Shown: positions 1 through 8,992 of the stretch, in pieces
How the letters are laid out: every line of letters begins with the position of its first letter
How positions within the stretch are numbered: position 1 is the stretch's first letter
NCBI GenBank assembly: GCA_965223755.1
Contig: CBDCXF010000001.1
Span: 744,001 to 808,000, forward strand
Length of the DNA: 64,000 bases
Direction: 5' to 3'
DNA from: CBDCXF01 sp965223755
Lineage (GTDB): Bacteria > Acidobacteriota > Thermoanaerobaculia > Multivoradales > JAHEKO01
Program-made: the position numbers and the translations under genes
The notes under the pieces: model-generated
The model's database searches: none
What the model was told of the DNA's origin: nothing
The model's input: only the letters and a program-made list of their open reading frames with translations

Positions 1-2100
1 CTGAGCCTCGCTTTTGACCGCGACCTGCGCTGCGATCAACACGACATTGATCGCGCCTTCGACCACTACCAGTACTTTCCTGTCGACAACCTGATTTTGA
101 TGTCGCCGGATGGTTGGGACACGGTCTATTTCGGCAAACCCTACATTTATTCGTTTCTGGCCGCGCCGCTGGCAGCCATCGCCGGTCCGCGAGGTTTCGT
201 CGTCTTCAACATGTTGCTGTACGCAACCATGATCTGGATGGGGGCGATCTACTTGCGGCGCTTCAACTCGGACGCCCGCGCCGCCCTCTACTCTTCTCTT
301 TTCTTCCTCCTCAGCGCCGCCTTCACCTACAACTTCTGGATCCACCCCGAAGTGCTCAACATGTTCGCCATCGCGGCGTGCTTGTTTTTCGCCTTTCACG
401 ATCCGTCGCGAAACGGCACTGACGAGGAAAAGTCCGGTTGGACGCGCGCGCTCACCCAACTCACGGCACCTGGCTTGCGGCCGATCTGGTCGGGTGCGGT
501 GCTGGCACTGGCGGTGTACAACAAGCCCATGCTGGCGCTGTTGGGGGTGCCTGCGCTGTTCGTGTTCTACCGGCGTCGCGGCTGGAAAGCGGCGATCACC
601 TGGATCGTCGCGGCAGTCGTCGCTATGGCCTTGATCGCCGGAATCTCCGTAGCGTTCACGGGCAAGCCCAGTGCGTATCTAGGGGTCTCCCGCGGCGGCA
701 TCAATGCCGATCGCTCCACCGACTTCGCCAACGGCATCGAAGAAGTGCGCAAGGCCACCGCCGCACGCAAAGATCCCAACCCCAACTCCTGGCAATGGAT
801 GTTTCGCATCCCCACTGTCCACGGCCGCAAGTTTCTCGGCGATCTCAACTACTTCCTTATGGGCCGCCACACCGGCCTGGTCCCCTACATGCCGTTTGCG
901 GTCTTGTCGATGGTGCTTTTCATGCTTTACGGACGCCGCTCAAGGGCTCGATGGCTGCTTCTAGGTGCCGCGGCGGCAACGGCTCTCGTCTTCCTCCTCT
1001 GGATTCCCTTCAACTGGCACGGAGGCGGGGGCTTTGTCGGCAATCGCTATTACGTCAATGTCTACCCAGCCTTTCTGTTTCTGGTGACTGCTGCGCGGCC
1101 GGCGCTGTTTTCGATGGTGACCGCTGGGTTCGCTACTTTGACGGTCGGTTCCTTGGTCTTTGCTCCTTGGGGTCTTGCCGTACCCAAAGGAAGTCTGCAG
1201 GCCCACACCCGTGGTGGCATCTATTCGCTGTTTCCACCCGAGCTGACCTTTCACAGCCGCATTTCAGGTTATGAATCGTTCGGCGTCGAAGATGTCGGTA
1301 TGGTGGTGCGCGAGGACCTCACCAATATCCTCAGCAAAGAAGAAGGCATCTTTCAGGTACGCGGCGCCGTCGATGCCGAAATCTGGGCCTTTGGCAAAGA
1401 GCCGCTAGAAAAGGTCTTTTTCGAAGTCCGAACGCCGCAGCCCGACAACGAGATCCGGATTCGTCACGCGGGCCAGACCCATACGGTGCGTTTTGAAAGT
1501 GCTGGGAAAACCCCAGACCGCAAGGTGGTCGAGATCCCCCTCCGCAATGCCACCCGCGTTTGGGATATCCGCGGTGAAGACAAGTTCTTCTACCGCTTAC
1601 GCGTACGGCCGAAGCGCGGTCTCCACGCCGGCGGCAACATGCGCGACGTCGTCCGCAATCCGATCTTCTATAACGGCGCACGGTTGACCCTGTTGGGGTC
1701 GGAGAACCCCGAAACGGCGAGGGCCAAATACCGGATGTCATGGCAGCGCTGCGAGATTCCCGAAACCGCCGCCGTCGGCTCCCGCATGACCATCCCCATC
1801 AAGGTAACCAACACCGGCACCAGTTCTTGGAGCTCCGGAGGCCGCAACGAGATGCGCTTCACTTATGCGTGGCTCGATGCCAACGGCGACCCGTTACCTT
1901 CGCCCAATTTCCGTGAAACGCGCATCCGCGCCGATGTGGCGCCACAAAGTGACTACGCCACGACCATGATCCTCACTGCACCGCGCACCGCCGGCATCCA
2001 CACCCTGGTCCTAGAGGGATCACGGCGCCGTATCGGCCGCTTTGGACCTAGTCCAGGCGGCGCCTGCCGCGGCAGCGTACGGGTCGAAGGGCGTAGCTGA
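1..2100 (+). CDS. GT-C-like polytopic membrane protein of surface-glycan assembly (5' truncated)
   Basis: The frame is open from base 1, and the first in-frame TTG/ATG (97/100) lies inside conserved sequence, so the true start is upstream of the window. About 699 residues are visible. Roughly the first 400 carry repeated hydrophobic segments and a D-G-W-x-TVYFGKPY block; the last 300 are soluble and end in an Ig-like module (NTG-x3-W near residue 604). It is a close paralogue of the next gene, aligning along its whole length. Membrane glycosyltransferases of the GT-C/PMT type have this layout, and the GT4 and methyltransferase genes downstream fit polysaccharide synthesis. The exact substrate is unknown. 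The acidic first-loop motif expected of GT-C enzymes would lie in the missing part. Confidence 0.6.
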   Translation: MSLAFDRDLRCDQHDIDRAFDHYQYFPVDNLILMSPDGWDTVYFGKPYIYSFLAAPLAAIAGPRGFVVFNMLLYATMIWMGAIYLRRFNSDARAALYSSLFFLLSAAFTYNFWIHPEVLNMFAIAACLFFAFHDPSRNGTDEEKSGWTRALTQLTAPGLRPIWSGAVLALAVYNKPMLALLGVPALFVFYRRRGWKAAITWIVAAVVAMALIAGISVAFTGKPSAYLGVSRGGINADRSTDFANGIEEVRKATAARKDPNPNSWQWMFRIPTVHGRKFLGDLNYFLMGRHTGLVPYMPFAVLSMVLFMLYGRRSRARWLLLGAAAATALVFLLWIPFNWHGGGGFVGNRYYVNVYPAFLFLVTAARPALFSMVTAGFATLTVGSLVFAPWGLAVPKGSLQAHTRGGIYSLFPPELTFHSRISGYESFGVEDVGMVVREDLTNILSKEEGIFQVRGAVDAEIWAFGKEPLEKVFFEVRTPQPDNEIRIRHAGQTHTVRFESAGKTPDRKVVEIPLRNATRVWDIRGEDKFFYRLRVRPKRGLHAGGNMRDVVRNPIFYNGARLTLLGSENPETARAKYRMSWQRCEIPETAAVGSRMTIPIKVTNTGTSSWSSGGRNEMRFTYAWLDANGDPLPSPNFRETRIRADVAPQSDYATTMILTAPRTAGIHTLVLEGSRRRIGRFGPSPGGACRGSVRVEGRS

Positions 2101-2104
2101 GTCC

Positions 2105-4345
2105 ATGAGTTCAGCGGTTCGCCGCGCGCTGCTGGCGCTGTCCGTCTTCTTGGTGATCCTTCCGCTCACCGCCGGACGGCCTGGGCAACCGGTGACCCTC
2201 AAGGCCGATGAACCCGCCTACTTGATGATGGCGCAGAGCCTGCTCGCCGATGGCGACCTGCGCTGCGACCGCGGTGACGTGCTGCGGGCTTTCAACGAGT
2301 TTCCCTACCGCCCCATCCACAACCTCATCTTGATGACGACCGATGGCTGGGAAACCGTCTATTACGGCAAGCCATACATACATTCTCTATTCGCAGCCCC
2401 CCTAGTCGCTATCGCCGGCGTCAACGGCTTCTTCCTCTTCAACATGCTGCTCCTGGTGGCGATGATCTGGATGGGCACTTGCTATCTGCGCCAGTTCAAC
2501 TCCGACTCCACCGCCGCCCTCTTCTCTTCCCTGTTCTTTTTGCTCGGGCCGGCTTTTATCTATGCCTTCTGGATCCACACCGAAATCTGGAACATGTTCG
2601 CGATCGCCGGCTGCCTGTACTTCGCCTTTCGCGATCCCGATCCTGGCGTTGCCACCGGCAGATGGACCCGCTGGACGGCACTCCGATGGCGTCCGCTGTG
2701 GTCGGGAGCGTTGCTGACCCTGGCCGTCTACAACAAGCCGATGCTCGCGATCCTCGGCGTGCCGGCGCTGTACCGCTTCTGGCACCGCTGCGGTTGGAAG
2801 GCGGCCGCCTCCTGGTGTGGCTCGGTGGCCGCCAGCCTGGCGCTCGTTGCCATCCTGTCCATCGCGCTAACCAGTAAGCCAACTCCCTACCTGGGGGTAG
2901 ACCGTGGTGGCATGACGATCCTCAGCGAGGAACAGTTCGAAGCTGCCATCGGCGAGCTGAAGCAAAGCACCCAGGAGCACCGCGACGAGGCCGCCAACTC
3001 GTGGCACTGGCTGTTTCGTTTCCCTGAGGTGCGCGGGCAAGAGTTCCTGCGCAACCTGGGCTACTTCTTGATCGGACGCCACACCGGATTCGTTCCCTAC
3101 ATGCCGATGGCCGTCCTGGCTCTGCTGCTGTTTGTGCTGCACGCACGCCGCTCACGCGACCGCTGGATTACCCTGGCCTGTGCTGCCCTCACCGCCCTCA
3201 CTTTCTTGCTTTGGATCCCATTCAACTGGCATGGTGGCGGTGGTTTCGTCGGCAATCGTTACTTTGCCAACGCCTATCCAGCTTTCTTGTTCCTGGCCAC
3301 GGTCGTGCGCCCCTCCTGGCTTCTGCTGGCAAGCACCGGCATGTCTACGCTGCTGCTAGGCACCGCGCTTCTGACCCCGTGGGGCGCTCCGGTTCCCAAC
3401 CCCACCCTGCAGGCGCACGCCCGCGCCGGTGTCTATCGATATCTGCCCCTCGAGATCGGTTTCCGGCGACCCATCTCCGGGCACAGTGCGTTCGCGGTCC
3501 GCGACATCGAGATCCTCGGACGTGATGATGTCTACCGGGTCCTGAGTCCGGCGGAAGGCATCTTCTGGACCCGCGGCGGCACTCGAGCTGAGGTTTGGCT
3601 TTCAACCGACTCACCGCGCGAGCAGGTCGTTTTTGAGGTACAGACTTGGGCGCCGGACAACCGCATCCGGATTTCCACTGGCGCCGAAACCCACGCCCTG
3701 GCCTTTGAGGACGCGCATTCCCCCGCCGAAAAACGGCGCATTCTCACCCTGCGGTTGCCTTCCGGAAGAACGATCGAATCCGGCGGTCAGGAGCGACACT
3801 TTTATCGCCTCCACATCGACTCGAGCGCCGGCATGCACCAGGCCGGCAATATGCTCAACGTGACGGTCAACCCCCTGTTCTACGTCGGCGCCGCGTTGAC
3901 CTATGTTGGAACCGACCAAGCCGACATCGACCTGCACCGACGCCGCTACCGGATCCGCTGGCAGCCCTGCAGAGTTCCGCCCCAAGCCACGGCCGGCAGC
4001 ACCGTAACCGTGCCAACCCGAGTGCGCAACGTCGGTCACAACCGCTGGCCCTCCTCCGGAAACGCCCCGCTCCTATTCAGCTACCAATGGCTGGACGAGA
4101 ACGGACGGGACGCTACGCCGCGCGCCGCCGAAGCGAGCAAGATCCCGCGCGACATCGCCCCGAACCGCTCCTTCAGTTTTGACTGGACACTCGAAGTCCC
4201 GTCAACCCCGGGGTCGTATACGCTGCAGTTGACACCATTGCGCAAAGACGTCGGCCGATTCAACCAAATCGAAGGCGCCACCTGTTCTGGAACTGTCGAA
4301 GTCGGCAGCCCGCAGCAGTCCAGGGCGGAATCCTCCAGCCAATAG
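2105..4345 (+). CDS. GT-C-like polytopic membrane glycosyltransferase paralogue
   Basis: A 746-residue protein whose ATG lies 4 nt after the preceding stop. A signal-anchor-like hydrophobic N-terminus (about residues 8-22) is followed by a loop with an adjacent Asp-Glu pair (D35-E36, KADEPAYL), which is where GT-C enzymes keep catalytic or metal-binding acids. Further membrane segments run to about residue 430. A soluble domain follows, with a terminal Ig-like module from about residue 635 (NVG-x3-W). It probably arose by tandem duplication with the gene before it. The inferred role is transfer of a polyprenyl-linked sugar outside the inner membrane. An earlier in-frame start at 2042 would overlap the preceding gene and is not favoured. 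Confidence 0.65.
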   Translation: MSSAVRRALLALSVFLVILPLTAGRPGQPVTLKADEPAYLMMAQSLLADGDLRCDRGDVLRAFNEFPYRPIHNLILMTTDGWETVYYGKPYIHSLFAAPLVAIAGVNGFFLFNMLLLVAMIWMGTCYLRQFNSDSTAALFSSLFFLLGPAFIYAFWIHTEIWNMFAIAGCLYFAFRDPDPGVATGRWTRWTALRWRPLWSGALLTLAVYNKPMLAILGVPALYRFWHRCGWKAAASWCGSVAASLALVAILSIALTSKPTPYLGVDRGGMTILSEEQFEAAIGELKQSTQEHRDEAANSWHWLFRFPEVRGQEFLRNLGYFLIGRHTGFVPYMPMAVLALLLFVLHARRSRDRWITLACAALTALTFLLWIPFNWHGGGGFVGNRYFANAYPAFLFLATVVRPSWLLLASTGMSTLLLGTALLTPWGAPVPNPTLQAHARAGVYRYLPLEIGFRRPISGHSAFAVRDIEILGRDDVYRVLSPAEGIFWTRGGTRAEVWLSTDSPREQVVFEVQTWAPDNRIRISTGAETHALAFEDAHSPAEKRRILTLRLPSGRTIESGGQERHFYRLHIDSSAGMHQAGNMLNVTVNPLFYVGAALTYVGTDQADIDLHRRRYRIRWQPCRVPPQATAGSTVTVPTRVRNVGHNRWPSSGNAPLLFSYQWLDENGRDATPRAAEASKIPRDIAPNRSFSFDWTLEVPSTPGSYTLQLTPLRKDVGRFNQIEGATCSGTVEVGSPQQSRAESSSQ

Positions 4346-4354
4346 AATCGACCC

Positions 4355-5944
4355 GTGAGCAAGCCACTCTCACTCGACTACGTCTCGCCGCTGCCGCCGG
4401 TGCGCTCGGGCATCGCCGACTACAGCCTCGACCTGATTCCCGAACTGGCGACGCGCTGCGACCTCCGAGTCATGCTCCTCGACGGTCAAGAGCCGCCGCC
4501 GGCTCTCACAGGGTTGGCGCAGTTCGCTCCCGCGAGCGAGATCGGAGGCGGCCGGGTGCCGCTCTACCACATGGGCAACAACCCCCATCATGTCGAGGTA
4601 TGGCATCTGGCCCACCAGCACCCCGGCATCGTCGTTCTCCATGATCTGGTTCTCCACCACCTGCTCATCAAAGTGACCCTGGCCGAAGGAGACTTCGACG
4701 CCTACGCCGAACGCCTCCGTGCCGACCACGGCTGGGTGGGCGAAACCACGGCAAGGGCTCGCCGCTGGCACGAGTTGGGTCATTCGGCGATCTTCGAACT
4801 GCCGGCCCGCCGTACCCTCTTGCGCCGCCAGCGAGGCGTGCTCGTGCACAGCCGCTGGGCGGCCGATACCCTGCGCCGCGATGATCCCGACCTCGCCGTG
4901 CATGCCGTTTCAATGGGGATTCCACTCCCCGATCCGATTGCCGCCACCGCGACCCAAGCGTGGCGCGACAAGATGGGGCTGAGCGGCAAACCGTTGATGG
5001 GAGCTTTCGGATTCCAAACACCGATCAAGCGCAGCGAACGGGCGATACAGGCTCTCGCCCAAGACGCGCTCAAGGACTTTCACCTCGTCATCGGGGGAGA
5101 GGTCTCGTCCGAACTCCGGCTCGAGGAAGCTGCGCGCCAAGCGGGAGTCTCCGACCGCGTTCATTTTCTCGGCTTCCTGGATTTCGACGAATTCGAGACC
5201 GCGATCGCCGCCTGCGACCTGTGCCTCAATCTGCGCTATCCCTCCGCCGGCGAAACCTCCGCCTCGATGCTGCGCGAACTCGCCGTCGGGCGGCCGGTGA
5301 TCGTTTCCGACTACGCCCAATTCGCGGAGATTCCCGACGACATCGCGGTCAAGGTCCCCCTTGGCGAGGGTGAAGTCGAGTCTTTGGCGGCGGCGGTCGG
5401 CGAACTCCACGCAGATCCTACGCGGCTCGCCCGCATGTCCGATGCAGCGCGCCAATACGTCGCCACGGAGCACGACCTTGGGAGAGCCGCGGATCGAATC
5501 GCCGAGGCCGCCGCCGATCTAGCCGAGCGCGAGCCCCTCGCAGAGCGTCCGGTGCCCGGCCCGACGCCAACTAGCTTGGTGTGGCGCGAGCTCCCTGGGA
5601 AGATCGAAGTGCAGGGCGCCGACTCGTCCTGGCCGGTCGGCGAAGCTCGCCGGCTCAAAGTACGGCTGAGCAACGACAGCCTTGCACGCTGGCTCTCCTC
5701 CGACCACAAGACAGGAGGGATTTTGGTCGACCTGCATTGGCGCCCGGACCGCAAAGGGCAACCCGTGGAGCAAACCTGGTACGGCATGCCCCACGACCTC
5801 GAGCCGGGCGAGACAGTCGATTTCGAGGTCGATCTGCGGCGGCCGATCGAGGACTCAAATCTGCTCGTGATCGAGCCACACATCGGCGAAATCTGCGGCT
5901 TCAACGCCGTCGGCGGCCCCTCATGGGAACTGGAGATGGAGTAA
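4355..5944 (+). CDS. GT4-family glycosyltransferase with C-terminal Ig-like domain
   Basis: A 529-residue protein with a GTG start 9 nt after the previous stop. The N-terminal SPLPPVRSGIADYS motif is typical of GT4 mannosyl/glucosyltransferases, and the C-terminal Rossmann half has the E-x7-E signature (GETSASMLREL, followed by AVGRPVIVS). It presumably moves a nucleotide-activated sugar onto a lipid-linked glycan on the cytoplasmic side. The last 125 residues are not part of the GT-B fold. They form a W/N-rich beta domain that resembles the tails of the two membrane proteins upstream, which is odd for a cytoplasmic enzyme. It is co-directional with its neighbours and lies 5 nt before the methyltransferase start. 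Confidence 0.85.
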   Translation: MSKPLSLDYVSPLPPVRSGIADYSLDLIPELATRCDLRVMLLDGQEPPPALTGLAQFAPASEIGGGRVPLYHMGNNPHHVEVWHLAHQHPGIVVLHDLVLHHLLIKVTLAEGDFDAYAERLRADHGWVGETTARARRWHELGHSAIFELPARRTLLRRQRGVLVHSRWAADTLRRDDPDLAVHAVSMGIPLPDPIAATATQAWRDKMGLSGKPLMGAFGFQTPIKRSERAIQALAQDALKDFHLVIGGEVSSELRLEEAARQAGVSDRVHFLGFLDFDEFETAIAACDLCLNLRYPSAGETSASMLRELAVGRPVIVSDYAQFAEIPDDIAVKVPLGEGEVESLAAAVGELHADPTRLARMSDAARQYVATEHDLGRAADRIAEAAADLAEREPLAERPVPGPTPTSLVWRELPGKIEVQGADSSWPVGEARRLKVRLSNDSLARWLSSDHKTGGILVDLHWRPDRKGQPVEQTWYGMPHDLEPGETVDFEVDLRRPIEDSNLLVIEPHIGEICGFNAVGGPSWELEME

Positions 5945-5949
5945 CAAGA

Positions 5950-7278
5950 GTGGAAGCCCCGCGCGTCGACGACGCTGACCTAGATCTGTGGCGCGATCTC
6001 TGGAACGAAGATCGCCGCATTCCGATGCCGTCCAAGCCGGGCCTGCTCGGCAAGTTGCTGCACTGGGGAAAGCGGCTGCTGCGGCCTATGGTCGTGAGCA
6101 GCCAGGCCGACCTTTGGGAGCGGCAGCGGCGCTACAACCAACTCATTCAGCACCACCTCTACCGCACCAAGACGCTCGAGAAGGCTTTCACCACCAATCA
6201 GGAAGACACCTGGCGCCAGATCAATTCGGTACAGGAAACCTTCGAGCGGGGCCTCGACGAGCACTTCACCTACATCGAAGGCCAAGACAAACGGATCCTG
6301 CGTTTGGAGGAGGTGCAAAAAGACGGCCTCGACGACCTCGCCCGCCACCACGACGCGGCCTTCGCGGTTGTCGACACCAAGCTGGATAGCTACCGCCAGC
6401 GCAGTGAGGAAGTGGGCGACCAGCACAAGGCGGTGCTGGCCGTGCTCGACGCCAAATTCGATCGCTACCGACGCGAAACGGTGCGTTTGCAGGCGCAGCT
6501 CGTTTCTTTTATTCGTCTGCTGGAAAATCAGGGACCGTCAGCGGTGGCCGAGGCACTCAACGAAGAGGAGTACGTCGAACTCGAACGTCGCCACCGCGGC
6601 ACTGAGAAGGAGATCGCCGAACGCGTTGAGCCCTACTTGCCGTTTCTCGGCAAGGCGCACTCCCAGCACGTTAAGGAGGGCGACCCCGGTCTCATCCTCG
6701 ACCTCGGCTGCGGCCGAGGTGAAGCCCTCGAGGTGTTCAAAGGACGCGGCTGGGCGGCGCGCGGCATCGACCTCAACTCGCAGATGGTCGAGCAGTGCCG
6801 ATCAAAAGGACTCGAAGCGCAAGTCGGCGACCTCTTCGAAGCCCTCTCCGAAACCCCCTCCGACTCCCTTACCGGCGTTGTCTCCTTCCACGTCATTGAA
6901 CACCTCAGCCACCACGCTCTGGAACGCCTCGTCCTCCTCGCCTGGCGCGCCCTCCGGCCGGGCGGATTCCTGGTAGTCGAAACTCCGAGTCCGCTGTCCG
7001 TGATCGTCGGTGCCCGAAACTTCTGGCTCGACCCTACCCACCAGCGGCCGGTCCACCCGGACAGCTTGGCGCTCACTTTTGAGTCCGCCGGGTTTGAAGC
7101 AGTCGAACGCATCGACCGGCAGCCCTTCGCTGAGGATCACCGCCTGCCCGAGATCGAAACCAAAAACCTATCCGGCGACCTCTTGAACGTGGCCCACGAG
7201 ATCAACCTTCTCCGCGATCAGTTGGATGATCTTCTCTACGGCTTCCAAGATTTCGGCATGGTCGGACGCAAACCTTAG
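5950..7278 (+). CDS. SAM-dependent methyltransferase with N-terminal coiled coil
   Basis: The chosen start is GTG at 5950 because GGAG lies 8 nt before it; this gives 442 residues. ATG at 5923 in the same frame is possible. Residues about 50-200 are charged and heptad-like (coiled coil). A class I methyltransferase fold follows: motif I LDLGCGRGEALEVF, acidic loop GIDLNSQMVEQC, post-motif VVSFHVIEHL, and LRPGGFLVVETPSP. A coiled coil joined to a methyltransferase is the plan of O-antigen chain-terminating or capping enzymes, so a role in ending or modifying the glycan made by the upstream genes is likely. The acceptor is unknown. Confidence 0.8.
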   Translation: MEAPRVDDADLDLWRDLWNEDRRIPMPSKPGLLGKLLHWGKRLLRPMVVSSQADLWERQRRYNQLIQHHLYRTKTLEKAFTTNQEDTWRQINSVQETFERGLDEHFTYIEGQDKRILRLEEVQKDGLDDLARHHDAAFAVVDTKLDSYRQRSEEVGDQHKAVLAVLDAKFDRYRRETVRLQAQLVSFIRLLENQGPSAVAEALNEEEYVELERRHRGTEKEIAERVEPYLPFLGKAHSQHVKEGDPGLILDLGCGRGEALEVFKGRGWAARGIDLNSQMVEQCRSKGLEAQVGDLFEALSETPSDSLTGVVSFHVIEHLSHHALERLVLLAWRALRPGGFLVVETPSPLSVIVGARNFWLDPTHQRPVHPDSLALTFESAGFEAVERIDRQPFAEDHRLPEIETKNLSGDLLNVAHEINLLRDQLDDLLYGFQDFGMVGRKP

Positions 7279-7292
7279 AGTCCCTCGGGCGC

Positions 7293-7480
7293 CCAGAGTC
7301 GATGTCACGCTGCCGGATGGGCACCGGCGTTGACTTCCTTAACAGCCTCAACGCCCAGAGAAATGTCATTCCGGTCATCTTGATCCCCGCCCATGGCTCG
7401 GTGGAACTGGCGGTCGAGGCATTGACGGCCGGCGCCCTCGACTTTGTTACCAAACCCCTCGACGACAGCCGAATGCGGCG
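7293..7480 (+). pseudogene. remnant of a response-regulator receiver domain
   Basis: In one frame (from 7302) the sequence reads VDFLNSL, then NVIPVILIPAHGSVELA, then EALTAGALDFVTKPLDD. This matches the second half of a FixJ/NtrC-type receiver, including the switch region and the conserved Lys of the TKP loop. The phosphoacceptor segment DVTLPDG sits just upstream in a different frame, so a frameshift has occurred. The N-terminal half and any output domain are missing, and the fragment runs into simple repeats. It is probably a decayed two-component regulator. Confidence 0.5.
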
Positions 7481-7605
7481 TTGCGTGAGTGAGCGGCGTT
7501 GCCTGAGTGACCAGTGGCGGAGTGACCAGTGACGGAGTGACCAGTGCCTGAGTTACCAGTGACGGAGTGACGAAGGGCCCGTCACTTGGTCACTTGGACT
7601 CATAG
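7481..7605. repeat. short tandem repeats of the GTGACCA/GTGACGG type
   Basis: Imperfect 7-8 bp units (GAGTGACCAGTGACG and variants) fill the gap between the receiver remnant and the ubiX stop. The same heptad family recurs in at least five other intergenic regions of this window. No gene is visible here. Confidence 0.7.
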
Positions 7606-7609
7606 GCCG

Positions 7610-8221
7610 TCACCCATCACTCCCTCCCCCACCCCACCGCTCAAACAAATCCTCCGGCAACTCGATCCTGACCAAATCCAACACCCGATTCACCGTCTGA
7701 TTGACGATGTCGTCGACCGACTGCGGGCGATGGTAGAACGCCGGCATCGGCGGCACGATGGTCGCCCCGATCTCGGCCGCCAGATTCATCAAACGCAGAT
7801 GGCCGCGATGCAACGGCGTTTCGCGTACCAGCAAGATCAATGGCCGCCGTTCCTTGAGCATCACATCCGCCGCCCGCTCGATCAGATTCTGGGTGTAGCT
7901 GTTGGCGACGCCCGACAGCGTCTTCATCGTGCACGGCGCCACCACCATGGCGTCGACTCGAAACGAACCCGAGGAAATCGGCGCGGCGATGTCGCTCGCG
8001 GCGTGGGCGTGGTCGGCGAGGGCAGTCACCTCCTCGATCGAATAATCCGTCTCCAAGACGATGGTTCGCTTGCCGGCAGCGCTGATGATGAGGTGAGTCT
8101 CGACCTCCTCGACCTCCCCCAACACCTCCAACATGCGAATTCCGTATATCGCCCCAGTCGCCCCGGAAATCCCGATTACTAGATGCTTCGATTCTGGCCG
8201 CTTCGGTTCTGGCCGTTTCAT
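7610..8221 (-). CDS. ubiX: UbiX-family flavin prenyltransferase
   Basis: A 203-residue flavoprotein-fold protein. It has the N-terminal GISGATGAIYGIRMLE loop, SSGSF, the AVAPCTMKTLSGVANSY-like stretch, and RPLILLVRETPLHRGHLRLM, all diagnostic of UbiX/Pad1 enzymes. These enzymes join dimethylallyl phosphate to FMN to make the prenylated flavin that UbiD decarboxylases need. No ubiD lies in the window. The gene stands alone between two blocks of simple repeats. The start is the ATG about ten residues before the flavin-binding loop; the extension is rich in Lys, Arg and Pro. Confidence 0.9.
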   Translation of the reverse strand: MKRPEPKRPESKHLVIGISGATGAIYGIRMLEVLGEVEEVETHLIISAAGKRTIVLETDYSIEEVTALADHAHAASDIAAPISSGSFRVDAMVVAPCTMKTLSGVANSYTQNLIERAADVMLKERRPLILLVRETPLHRGHLRLMNLAAEIGATIVPPMPAFYHRPQSVDDIVNQTVNRVLDLVRIELPEDLFERWGGGGSDG

Positions 8222-8254
8222 TTCTCGACCTCACGCACGGCTGGAGCTTAACGG

Positions 8255-8560
8255 ATGGTGGGTAGTAGGCAGTGGACAGTGGACAGTGGGCAGTGGGGGA
8301 CTTTTCACGGGTTACTCGCCCTGAAGGAGTAGTGACGAAGTGACTGGTGACACGTGACAGATCCCCTGGCCCCTGTCACTAGATCACCGGTCACTACGTC
8401 ACCTCGTCACTAGGTCACTGGGTCACTGGGTCACCGGTCACTAGATCACCGGTCACTACGTCACTCACCTCCCCCTCCCGGGCGGGCGCAAGGCCCGCCC
8501 CCTACCGACCACTGGCACTAGCACCAGCCACCAGCACTCAAGCCACCAGCACGAACCATC
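8255..8560. repeat. heptad-type simple repeats (GGACAGT and GGTCACT families)
   Basis: The gap between ubiX and the DUF2277 gene holds GGCAGT-GGACAGT-GGACAGT-GGGCAGT units near 8270-8300. Long runs of GGTCACTAGGTCACTGGGTCACC follow from about 8330 to 8470, then an ACCAGC-rich tail. No RNA gene or reading frame with protein-like sequence is seen. Confidence 0.75.
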
Positions 8561-8578
8561 GCGTGAGAGGATTCAACC

Positions 8579-8857
8579 ATGTGCAGGAACATTCGACCTC
8601 TATTCAACTTCGACCCACCGGCGACCGACGAAGAACTGCAAGATGCAGCGTTGCAGTACGTGCGGAAACTCTCCGGGATGCGGCAGCCGTCGCAGGCCAA
8701 TCAGGATGTGTTTGCGCGCGCGGTGGAAGAAGTGGCGGCGGCTTCGCGGCGGCTGGTGGATGAATTGGTGACATCGGCACCGACCAAGGACCGCAAAGAG
8801 GAGCGGGCGAAAGCACGCCAACGCTGGCAGAAGCGGCAACGTGTGATGAGTGGCTAG
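8579..8857 (+). CDS. DUF2277 family protein
   Basis: A 92-residue protein starting MCRNIRPLFNFDPPATDEEL, with YVRKLSGMRQPSQANQDVF and AVEEVAAASRRLVDEL. This is the complete pattern of the DUF2277 family of small conserved proteins, whose function is not known. The ATG agrees with the invariant MCRNI start of the family. It is monocistronic between repeat blocks. Confidence 0.85.
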   Translation: MCRNIRPLFNFDPPATDEELQDAALQYVRKLSGMRQPSQANQDVFARAVEEVAAASRRLVDELVTSAPTKDRKEERAKARQRWQKRQRVMSG

Positions 8858-8879
8858 CGGCTAGCGAAGATATACGCCC

Positions 8880-8945
8880 TTCGTCGTCACCCGTCACTCG
8901 CCACCCGTCACTCCGCATTGTCACTTCGTCGCTCGTCACGGGCCA
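8880..8945. repeat. short GTCACTCG-type repeat block
   Basis: Imperfect CGTCACCCGTCACTCGCCACCCGTCACT units between the DUF2277 stop and the fic stop. They belong to the same simple-repeat family as the blocks at 7481 and 8255. Confidence 0.55.
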
Positions 8946-8992
8946 CCTTCCCCTGAGTCGTCCCCGCGCGAGCGTCCAGACGCTCGTGAGCC

